A stretch of 13,866 bases of DNA from an uncultured Butyrivibrio sp. Lineage in GTDB: Bacteria; Bacillota; Clostridia; Lachnospirales; Lachnospiraceae. The notes below the pieces were generated by a model. That model worked only from the letters and a program-made list of their open reading frames with translations, made no database searches and was not told where the DNA came from. Where the stretch lies: the NCBI GenBank assembly GCA_910577605.1, contig CAJTON010000048.1, positions 1 to 13,866 on the forward strand. The letters run 5' to 3'. The position numbers were made by a program, and so were the translations under genes. Below, one piece after another: positions 6,766 through 13,095 of the stretch (positions are counted from its first letter, which is position 1; each line of letters begins with the position of its first letter).

Positions 6766-7704
6766 ATGGCAGGATTTTTCAAAAGACTTGTTGCGGGATT
6801 AAGCAAAACAAGGGACAACGTAGTGTCGGGACTTAACTCTATTTTCCACGGCTTCTCCAGGATAGACGACGATTTCTATGAGGAGATCGAGGAAATGCTT
6901 ATTATGGGTGATCTCGGAGTGGTTACGACGGAAAAGATCATTGAGGATCTGAAGGCGAAGGTCAAGGAACTCAAGATAAAGGAACCGCAGGACTGCCGCG
7001 AGCTGCTTGTCAATTCAATAAAGGAGCAGATGGATCTCGGCGAGAACGCCTATGAATTTGAGAACCGCAAATCAGTTATTCTTGTTATAGGCGTAAACGG
7101 CGTGGGCAAGACCACCTCGATCGGCAAGATCGCCGCCGGACTCAAGGCTCAGGGCAAGAAGGTCGTTCTCGCGGCGGCGGACACGTTCAGGGCGGCGGCT
7201 ATCGAGCAGCTCGCGGAGTGGGCGAACAGAGCGGGAGTAGATATTATCGCGCAGCAGGAGGGTTCCGATCCGGGAGCGGTCATTTTTGACGCGATACAGG
7301 CGGCAAAGTCGCGCGACGCCGACGTGCTGATATGCGATACGGCGGGAAGGCTCCACAATAAGAAGAATCTTATGGACGAGCTTAAAAAGATAAACAGAAT
7401 AATAGAGAGGGAGTATCCTGAAGCCTACCGTGAGAATTTCATCGTGCTTGACGGTACGACCGGACAGAACGCGGTCTCGCAGCTACGCGAATTCAAGGAG
7501 ACCGCGGATATATCGGGAATCATACTCACCAAGATGGACGGGACCGCCAAGGGCGGTATCGCCGTAGCCATACAGTCGGAATTCGGCGTTCCGGTAAAAT
7601 ATATCGGAGTGGGCGAGCAGATCGACGACCTGCAGAAATTCAATTCGGACGAATTTGTCAACGCACTGTTTAACGTAAAGGGAGAAACGGAAAATGATGA
7701 CTGA
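6766..7704 (+). CDS. ftsY: signal recognition particle receptor FtsY
   Basis: A 312-residue SRP GTPase that docks ribosome-nascent chain-SRP complexes at the membrane SecYEG channel. A helical N domain (about 1-95) precedes the G domain. G1 is GVNGVGKTT (109-117), then DTFRAAA, DTAGR (191-195) for G3, and TKMDG (255-259) for G4; GGIAVAIQ and KYIGVGEQIDDL complete the typical end. The long acidic N-terminal extension seen in E. coli is absent, as usual in Firmicutes; the first residues MAGFFKRLVAGL form an amphipathic membrane-binding helix. ATG 6766 is chosen because GGAGAGGA (6752-6759) is 6 nt upstream; the in-frame TTG 6742 overlaps the smc stop. The stop overlaps the ilvA start. Confidence 0.97.
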   Translation: MAGFFKRLVAGLSKTRDNVVSGLNSIFHGFSRIDDDFYEEIEEMLIMGDLGVVTTEKIIEDLKAKVKELKIKEPQDCRELLVNSIKEQMDLGENAYEFENRKSVILVIGVNGVGKTTSIGKIAAGLKAQGKKVVLAAADTFRAAAIEQLAEWANRAGVDIIAQQEGSDPGAVIFDAIQAAKSRDADVLICDTAGRLHNKKNLMDELKKINRIIEREYPEAYRENFIVLDGTTGQNAVSQLREFKETADISGIILTKMDGTAKGGIAVAIQSEFGVPVKYIGVGEQIDDLQKFNSDEFVNALFNVKGETENDD

Positions 7705-8914
7705 ATTAACGCTTGAAAGCTTTGAGGAGGCGTCGGAGCGCGTCAAGGAAGTGACTACCGACACACGTCTTGTGTACAGTGAATATTACAGCAACCTGAC
7801 CGGGAACAAGGTTTATTTTAAACCGGAAAATATGCAGTATACCGGAGCGTACAAGGTCAGGGGAGCGTACTACAAGATTAGCACGCTTACGGAGGAAGAG
7901 CGCGGAAGGGGGCTTATAACCGCCTCCGCGGGAAACCACGCGCAGGGAGTGGCTTATGCCGCAAGGATATACGGAGTCAGGGCGGTTATCGTTATGCCTA
8001 CGTCCACCCCGATAATCAAGATAAACAGGACCAAAAGCTACGGCGCGGAGGTCGTGCTTTACGGAGACGTTTACGACGAATCCTGTGAGTACGCGATGAA
8101 GCTTGCCGAGGAGAACGGCTATACCTTTATACACCCGTTCGACGACCTTGACGTCGCCACGGGTCAGGGCACGATAGCCATGGAGATTATAAAAGAGCTT
8201 CCCACAGTCGATTACATTCTCGTGCCGATAGGCGGGGGCGGTCTGGCGACAGGCGTATCGACGCTCGCCAAAATGCTTAATCCAAAGATCAAGGTTATCG
8301 GCGTAGAGCCGGCGGGAGCAAACTGTATGCAGGTCTCCCTTGAAAAAGGCGAGGTCACGACGCTCCCCGGCGTAAATACTATTGCCGACGGTACGGCGGT
8401 CAAAACGCCGGGAAGCAGGATCTTTGAGTATATACGTCAGAATATCGACAGCATAATAACAGTTGAGGACGACGAGCTTATCGTCGCTTTCCTCGATATG
8501 GTGGAGAACCATAAGATGGTCGTAGAGAACTCAGGCCTTCTGTCGGCTGCGGCGCTTAAGCATCTTGACGTTTCCGGCAAAAAAATCGTTTCTATCCTGA
8601 GCGGCGGCAATATGGACGTTATAACCATGTCCTCGGTCGTTCAGCACGGGCTTATACAGAGGGGCAGGGTATTTTCCATGTCGGTTCTTCTTCCCGACAA
8701 GCCGGGCGAGCTTCTTAAGGTCGCCGAGGTCATCGCTGCGGCAAAGGGCAACGTCATAAAGCTTGAGCACAACCAGTTCGTGAGCATAAACAGAAATGCC
8801 GCCGTCGAGTTAAGCATTACGCTTGAGGCTTTCGGTACTGAGCATAAGGAGGAGATCATTGCCGCGATGAAAAAAGCGGGATATGCTCCCAAGCTTATCC
8901 AGACCAGTTTATAA
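7694..8914 (+). CDS. ilvA: threonine ammonia-lyase (PLP-dependent, ACT-like C-terminus)
   Basis: A 406-residue PLP enzyme converting threonine to 2-oxobutanoate and ammonia, used for isoleucine synthesis or threonine catabolism. The PLP lysine is K54 in TGAYKVRGA; ASAGNHAQG, the phosphate-binding loop PIGGGGL (178-184) and LSGGNMD support the fold type II assignment. Residues about 330-406 form a single ACT-like domain beginning FSMSVLLPDKPGELLKVAEVI. The single short regulatory domain fits the roughly 400-residue clostridial form rather than the longer E. coli IlvA with two; a catabolic (TdcB-like) role cannot be excluded. The start ATG 7694 overlaps ftsY by 11 nt, with GGGAG (7680-7684) inside ftsY, so translational coupling is likely. 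A second ATG follows directly at 7697. Confidence 0.93.
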   Translation: MMTELTLESFEEASERVKEVTTDTRLVYSEYYSNLTGNKVYFKPENMQYTGAYKVRGAYYKISTLTEEERGRGLITASAGNHAQGVAYAARIYGVRAVIVMPTSTPIIKINRTKSYGAEVVLYGDVYDESCEYAMKLAEENGYTFIHPFDDLDVATGQGTIAMEIIKELPTVDYILVPIGGGGLATGVSTLAKMLNPKIKVIGVEPAGANCMQVSLEKGEVTTLPGVNTIADGTAVKTPGSRIFEYIRQNIDSIITVEDDELIVAFLDMVENHKMVVENSGLLSAAALKHLDVSGKKIVSILSGGNMDVITMSSVVQHGLIQRGRVFSMSVLLPDKPGELLKVAEVIAAAKGNVIKLEHNQFVSINRNAAVELSITLEAFGTEHKEEIIAAMKKAGYAPKLIQTSL

Positions 8915-8944
8915 CACAGTTTTTATGAGGCGGGATATTTGATA

Positions 8945-10285
8945 ATGAAATCCGGAATTAAGGTAAAAAACAAGCTGTCGCAGGCGCAGTTCATAGCGGT
9001 CGGATTTTTGATAATCGTGATGATAAGCACGGTACTTCTGATGTTTCCTTTTGCTTCAAAAGAAGGAACATACACTCCTTTTTTGGACTGCCTTTTCACC
9101 TCGGTGAGCGCGACTTGCGTTACTGGGCTTGTTGTTGTCGATACTTTTACGCATTGGAGTCTTGGCGGTCAGATTATAATACTTACGCTGATACAGATAG
9201 GCGGTCTGGGATTTATAACTATCGGAGTTATTTTCTCCATGCTGTTAAGGCAGAGGATAGGACTTAAATTCAGGGGGCTTATGCAGGAGAGTGTCAATTC
9301 CTTAAAGATCAGCGGAATCGTAAAGCTGACGAAGAAGATAATCAAGGGAACTCTGATAATAGAAGGCACTGGCGCGTTTATTCTCGGAATAAGGTTTTCG
9401 GTTTATTTTAAAAACGCGGCGAAGGGCTTCTATTACGGGCTGTGGCATTCCGTGTCCGCGTTCTGCAACGCCGGCTTTGATCTGATGGGAGTGGAGGAGC
9501 AGTACGCTTCGCTTACGGGCTTTGCGGGAGATTTTGTCGTAAATATTGTAATCATGGCGCTTATAATAATCGGGGGTATCGGTTTTGTCGTTTGGGACGA
9601 TATTTCACGCAATAAGCTTAAATTTAAAAAATATTCACTTCATACGAAAATAGTGCTTGTGACGACGGCGTTCCTTATCGTTGTGCCGGCAGTTCTTTTT
9701 TATATAGTCGAGTATGACAACACTATGGCGGGAATGAATGTCGGGGAGCGCGTGCTCGCGTCGGCTTTTTCGTCGGTGACGGCAAGGACGGCGGGATTTA
9801 ACACGGTCGACACTGGGGCGCTTACCGGCGCGTCGAAAATGCTGACGATAATGCTTATGTTTATAGGCGGTTCGCCCGGCTCGACCGCGGGCGGAATAAA
9901 GACCACCACGATTTTTGTTCTCCTGGTCAATCTTTTCGCGGGAATAAGGAACGGAGCCGGAGGAAGCGTATTCAGAAGACGTTTTGAAGAGGATGCGATA
10001 AAGAAGGCAAGCACGGTCTTTATATTGAATCTCATGCTCGCGGTTACGGCGGTCTTCGCGGTGCTCGCGTTTAACGGACTGCCGTTTGAGGACGTGGCGT
10101 TTGAGGTATTTTCGGCAATCGGCACTGTCGGGATGAGCACCGGACTTACAAGGAGCCTTAATACCGTTTCGAGGATCCTTATGTTCAGCGGAAGGATAGG
10201 GAGTCTTTCTTTCGCGATGTCCATAATGAAGACAAAAAAACGCGCTCCGGTATACTACCCGGACGAGAAAATTTCAATAGGATAG
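8945..10285 (+). CDS. ktrB: Ktr/Trk-type potassium uptake membrane subunit (TrkH family)
   Basis: A hydrophobic protein of 446 residues forming the K+ (or Na+-coupled K+) channel of a Trk/Ktr system. Four pore loops are visible by their selectivity-filter glycines: VTGL (59-62), NAGF (175-178), TAGFN (282-286) and STGL (398-401). SPGSTAGGIKTTT, a family hallmark, lies between the third and fourth. The overall length fits KtrB better than the longer TrkH. A 214-residue RCK protein gene follows 19 nt downstream, which again suggests the Ktr type. ATG 8945 is preferred; TTG 8939 in frame is a real alternative because GAGG (8927-8930) is 8 nt before it. The 30-nt gap after ilvA has no room for a c-di-AMP riboswitch. 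Confidence 0.94.
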   Translation: MKSGIKVKNKLSQAQFIAVGFLIIVMISTVLLMFPFASKEGTYTPFLDCLFTSVSATCVTGLVVVDTFTHWSLGGQIIILTLIQIGGLGFITIGVIFSMLLRQRIGLKFRGLMQESVNSLKISGIVKLTKKIIKGTLIIEGTGAFILGIRFSVYFKNAAKGFYYGLWHSVSAFCNAGFDLMGVEEQYASLTGFAGDFVVNIVIMALIIIGGIGFVVWDDISRNKLKFKKYSLHTKIVLVTTAFLIVVPAVLFYIVEYDNTMAGMNVGERVLASAFSSVTARTAGFNTVDTGALTGASKMLTIMLMFIGGSPGSTAGGIKTTTIFVLLVNLFAGIRNGAGGSVFRRRFEEDAIKKASTVFILNLMLAVTAVFAVLAFNGLPFEDVAFEVFSAIGTVGMSTGLTRSLNTVSRILMFSGRIGSLSFAMSIMKTKKRAPVYYPDEKISIG

Positions 10286-10304
10286 CAAAAGGGGGTATTT
10301 TTTG

Positions 10305-10949
10305 ATGAAATCTTTTTTGATAATCGGATTGGGAAAATTCGGTCATCATCTATGTCAGAACCTTGCCAAGACGGAATGCGAGATAATGATAATCGACATT
10401 AACGAAAATAAGGTCGAGGACCTTCTGCCTTACGTTACGAACGCCAAGGTAGGCGACTGCGCGAATCCGGAGGTTCTTGAAAATCTCGGAGTCACTAATT
10501 TTGACGTGTGCTTTGTATGCATAAGCGAAAATTTCCAGAATTCGCTTGAGGTCACAAGTCTTGTAAAAGAGATGGGTGCGCGTTATGTCGTGAGCCTTGC
10601 CTGCCGCGACATTCATTCCAAATTCCTGCTAAAAAACGGCGCCGACTTCGTTATCTATCCCGACAGGGATATAGCGGAGCGCATGGCGAAGCGTTTCAGC
10701 AAGAATTCGCTTTTTGACTATATTGAAATAGATTCTGAATTCGGGATCTACGAGATTCCGCCCTTTGAAGAGTGTATAGGCAAGACCATCAAGGAGGTCA
10801 ATTTTCGTGCGCGTTATAGCGCCAACATAATCGGCTACAAAAAAAACGGCAAGACCCATGTGATGCCGGGAATCGACTATGTTTTCAAGGAGAGCGAGCA
10901 TCTTATAGTCGTAGGTAAGAACTCAGCGATGGACAGGCTGATAAAATAG
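10305..10949 (+). CDS. ktrA: potassium uptake regulatory subunit (single RCK/TrkA-type protein)
   Basis: A 214-residue cytoplasmic regulator that forms a ring on the KtrB channel and gates it in response to nucleotides. The N-terminal RCK domain shows the Rossmann loop GLGKFG (8-13) and the acidic ribose-binding residue D31 in IIDIN. The C-terminal RCK_C domain occupies about 133-214 (GKTIKEVNFRARY and then the end HLIVVG). In related proteins this domain binds c-di-AMP; here that is by family only. ATG 10305 is preferred over TTG 10302: GGGGG (10291-10295) is 9 nt upstream. It is the last gene before a strong terminator and closes the rnc-to-ktrA run. Confidence 0.95.
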   Translation: MKSFLIIGLGKFGHHLCQNLAKTECEIMIIDINENKVEDLLPYVTNAKVGDCANPEVLENLGVTNFDVCFVCISENFQNSLEVTSLVKEMGARYVVSLACRDIHSKFLLKNGADFVIYPDRDIAERMAKRFSKNSLFDYIEIDSEFGIYEIPPFEECIGKTIKEVNFRARYSANIIGYKKNGKTHVMPGIDYVFKESEHLIVVGKNSAMDRLIK

Positions 10950-10970
10950 TTTGGTAAGTATTTATTTATA

Positions 10971-11015
10971 AAGAGACTTTCAGCGGACAAAAATATCTGC
11001 TGAAAGTCTTTTTTT
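10971..11015 (+). terminator. rho-independent terminator after ktrA
   Basis: GACTTTCAGCGGA (10975-10987) pairs with TCTGCTGAAAGTC (10996-11008) with one G-U pair and an 8-nt A-rich loop. A tract of T residues (11009-11015) follows and A residues precede it. It marks the boundary between the housekeeping block and the accessory region. Confidence 0.93.
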
Positions 11016-11056
11016 ACAGATAAAAGTGAGAATAGATACAGAACATACAGATAAAA
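11015..11056 (+). repeat. direct repeat TACAGATAAAA upstream of a promoter
   Basis: The 11-mer TACAGATAAAA occurs at 11015-11025 and 11046-11056, offset by 31 bp, close to three helical turns. The second copy ends 26 nt before the -35 box at 11083. Repeats on one helix face upstream of a promoter can be activator sites or AT-rich UP-like elements. The first copy begins in the last T of the ktrA terminator. No regulator gene is seen nearby. Confidence 0.4.
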
Positions 11057-11082
11057 TACAACTGTTCGCACAGTAATCCATA

Positions 11083-11111
11083 TTGACACACAGAATAAGA
11101 AGATATATAAT
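11083..11111 (+). promoter_or_regulatory. consensus promoter for the lysozyme-lipoprotein genes
   Basis: TTGACA (11083-11088) and TATAAT (11106-11111) match both consensus boxes with a 17-nt spacer. Transcription should begin near 11118, leaving an A/T-rich leader of about 80 nt before the ribosome site AGGAG (11181-11185). A perfect promoter suggests substantial expression unless a repressor is involved. Confidence 0.85.
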
Positions 11112-11196
11112 TAAAATATGTAAAAAGTGAAAAAACTAATAGCAGTTTTCTAAATTTTGGACAAAATACAAGTGAATATGAGGAGATTGATTACAA

Positions 11197-12150
11197 ATGA
11201 GAATTGGGGGAGACACAGGGGGATTTTCGGAACCTAAAGTAATATCCCATTCAGAAAAAAGTATAGCCGGGCAAAATGAATCAGACGTGCAAGATGCTGT
11301 CGCTCGGACAGGAGCTATCTATGAAAAGTCAGACAACACGGAAATAAAGTACCGGACATATAATGCAGACGGGACGGTAAACGGCACAAATGCCGCGAGG
11401 ACGTTATCATCAAATCAGAGCATACAATATGCTTTGATCAATTTAGGATTTTATTCTGGACCGGCTAACGGAAATCTTACCTCTGATTTGATGAAAATTG
11501 CGATAGGTAATTTTCAGACAGTGTACGGATTGAAGCAAACCGGAGTTATGAATCAGACGACGCTTTCAAAGCTTGAGTTGGCAGATGGATTTAGGAACAG
11601 GGCTATGAATATCCTTGCTGAAAATGAAAGTAATGCGCAGGTAAAAGACTTGGTTGATTCTGTTGAAAGAAAAAATTTTGCAAAGATATGGACATTTCTT
11701 CGGCTGGGGATGGGCGTTGACGCAACTCACGCATCGGCGGTCATGGCGAATATTAAAGCTGAGTCGGGGTTTTCATCGGATAATCTAGAAGATGAAAATG
11801 AGGTTATAACACATCACGATCCGGATTATGTGTATAGTGTCAATGACGGTAAAGGTTATGGTATAATGCAGTGGACATTTGCAGCAAGAAAACAAGGCTT
11901 ATTAAATCAGGCGAAGTCAATGGGATTGCAGCCCAAGGATCTGAACGCGCAGCTGGCATATTTCAGGTCAGAAACTAATAATTCATCTATTTGTAAAAGT
12001 GAATGGGTAGAATTTAAGAATAAGAAAACCCTGATTGACGCTACAGAATATTTTCTTGATTATATTGAGAAGCCCAATGAAGAAGATGCTCATAGAGAAG
12101 ACCGTATAAGATTCGCGAATGAAATTTATCAGCTTATGTATAAATTATAA
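11197..12150 (+). CDS. peptidoglycan-binding and phage-tail-lysozyme-like protein
   Basis: A 317-residue likely peptidoglycan hydrolase. Residues 1-60 are hydrophilic, begin MRIGGDTGGFSEPKV and are not recognised. Residues about 70-127 look like a PG_binding_1 repeat (SIQYALINLGFYSGPANG and NFQTVYGLKQTGVMNQTTLSKL). Residues about 163-290 resemble the phage tail lysozyme family (PF18013-like): FLRLGMGVDATHASAVMANI, KAESGF with candidate catalytic E189, and GYGIMQW (220-226). No signal peptide or transmembrane segment is visible, so export would need a non-Sec route, lysis, or a phage-like or secretion apparatus. The start is ATG 11197 with AGGAG 11 nt upstream. A lipoprotein gene starts 17 nt after its stop, so the two are surely co-transcribed. 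Fold assignment is from motif memory; function is inferred. Confidence 0.75.
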   Translation: MRIGGDTGGFSEPKVISHSEKSIAGQNESDVQDAVARTGAIYEKSDNTEIKYRTYNADGTVNGTNAARTLSSNQSIQYALINLGFYSGPANGNLTSDLMKIAIGNFQTVYGLKQTGVMNQTTLSKLELADGFRNRAMNILAENESNAQVKDLVDSVERKNFAKIWTFLRLGMGVDATHASAVMANIKAESGFSSDNLEDENEVITHHDPDYVYSVNDGKGYGIMQWTFAARKQGLLNQAKSMGLQPKDLNAQLAYFRSETNNSSICKSEWVEFKNKKTLIDATEYFLDYIEKPNEEDAHREDRIRFANEIYQLMYKL

Positions 12151-12167
12151 CAGGGGAGGGTTATGAA

Positions 12168-12992
12168 ATGAAAAAAAAATCATTAATTATCGTGGGGCTT
12201 GTTTTAACGTTTACATTTACAGGCTGCACTAGGGGAAGTTCGGCTTCAAATGCCGGAAATAAGCCGTCGGAAACCGTTTCAGATAACGCGGAAACCGAAT
12301 CATTGGCTGAAAATACGACAGAGGAACAGGCAACGGATGCGCTTGTTGAAAAGCCGACTGTTAGCGAAACGGAAGCCGAGTATAACGCCGAGGAAGCAAA
12401 GAAGGCATTTGAGGAATCAGATATTCCGGATTCAATAAAAAATATATTTTTGTCGGACGGAAAATTTATTGATACTCAGACGCAGAAGGAAATGAAGTTG
12501 TCCGAATATAGGCTGTATGAAACAACATATTCATATGATGATCAGGCATATACTTATGGTGAGGAAAAGTGCGGCGTTGCAGAGTGGTATTCATATATCA
12601 TAGTCGATTTTGACAATGACGGGAAAAAAGAATTATTTTATGCTTTTCAACCGGAAATATCTCTTCATGAAGGAACTGTTTTTCATGAACATACAGACGG
12701 TAAAGTATATGTATACAGGCATCGTACGTTGAGGGTAAATATAGGAGAAAACGGCGATGTCGTGGCATCGTACGGAGCAGATTTTACTGCAAATACTTTG
12801 TACAGGTACAGCTTTGATACCGAAAAGATTATTAAAACAGAAATTGCCTATACAGAGAGGCAGGAGGACGGCGGATATAAGTATTACGGAGAGGGCAAAG
12901 AGATAAGCGAGGCTGAATTTGGATCGTATATGAAACTGGCTTGCGGGGGTGGTATGCCTTGGACGAAGTACATTATTGTACAGACAAACTAA
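12168..12992 (+). CDS. lipoprotein of unknown function, copy 1
   Basis: A 274-residue predicted lipoprotein. The signal peptide has K2-K4, a hydrophobic core and a lipobox ending FTGC with lipidated C20. Residues 21-70 form a low-complexity T/E/S-rich linker, as in many surface lipoproteins. The folded part has the conserved stretch AFEESDIPDSIKNIFL (80-95) and a DFDNDGKKEL loop (147-156) typical of Ca-binding FG-GAP/VCBS-like folds. No enzyme motif is seen. ATG 12168 is selected because GGAGG (12155-12159) is 8 nt upstream; the ATG at 12163 stops after one codon. It sits behind the lysozyme gene and is duplicated downstream. Protection against, or partnership with, the lysozyme is a hypothesis from position only. 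Confidence 0.85.
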   Translation: MKKKSLIIVGLVLTFTFTGCTRGSSASNAGNKPSETVSDNAETESLAENTTEEQATDALVEKPTVSETEAEYNAEEAKKAFEESDIPDSIKNIFLSDGKFIDTQTQKEMKLSEYRLYETTYSYDDQAYTYGEEKCGVAEWYSYIIVDFDNDGKKELFYAFQPEISLHEGTVFHEHTDGKVYVYRHRTLRVNIGENGDVVASYGADFTANTLYRYSFDTEKIIKTEIAYTERQEDGGYKYYGEGKEISEAEFGSYMKLACGGGMPWTKYIIVQTN

Positions 12993-13033
12993 TCAAACAT
13001 AAAAGATGATATTCTTTAAAAGAGACTTTCGGT

Positions 13034-13078
13034 AGAAATTATGCCAATCAAATTTATCAGCTTATGTATAAATTATAA
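13034..13078 (+). pseudogene. 3' remnant of a second lysozyme gene
   Basis: In frame, this short stretch reads RNYANQIYQLMYKL and then TAA, against IRFANEIYQLMYKL at the end of the lysozyme gene. The nucleotide match begins near 13046 and continues into the following gene. A TGA stop at 13007-13009 in this frame and the lack of any upstream homology show that the rest of the gene is missing. The changes FAN to YAN and NEI to NQI suggest it came from a diverged paralogue, not an exact copy of the gene at 11197. It is too short to encode a functional product. Confidence 0.6.
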
Positions 13079-13095
13079 CAGGGGAGGGTTATGAA

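Noticed and set aside
7706..8512. Minus-strand open frame of 268 codons opposite ilvA
   Set aside because: Shadow of the strongly coding plus strand; no motif, no ribosome site, no promoter.
8915..8944. c-di-AMP (ydaO-type) riboswitch before ktrB, or T-box before ilvA
   Set aside because: The ilvA-ktrB gap is only 30 nt and ftsY-ilvA overlap, so neither fits; no matching sequence is seen.
9921..9950. Third copy of the 46-nt repeat (TCGCGGGAATAAGG in ktrB)
   Set aside because: Only a short match to the right arm, within coding sequence, without the TCCCGT left arm or the GTTA tail.
12250..12438. Short plus-strand frame inside lipoprotein copy 1, with a counterpart at 13178-13369 in copy 2
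   Set aside because: Both are alternate-frame readings of the duplicated linker. Their similarity follows from the duplication; no ribosome site precedes them and the real frame has a signal peptide.
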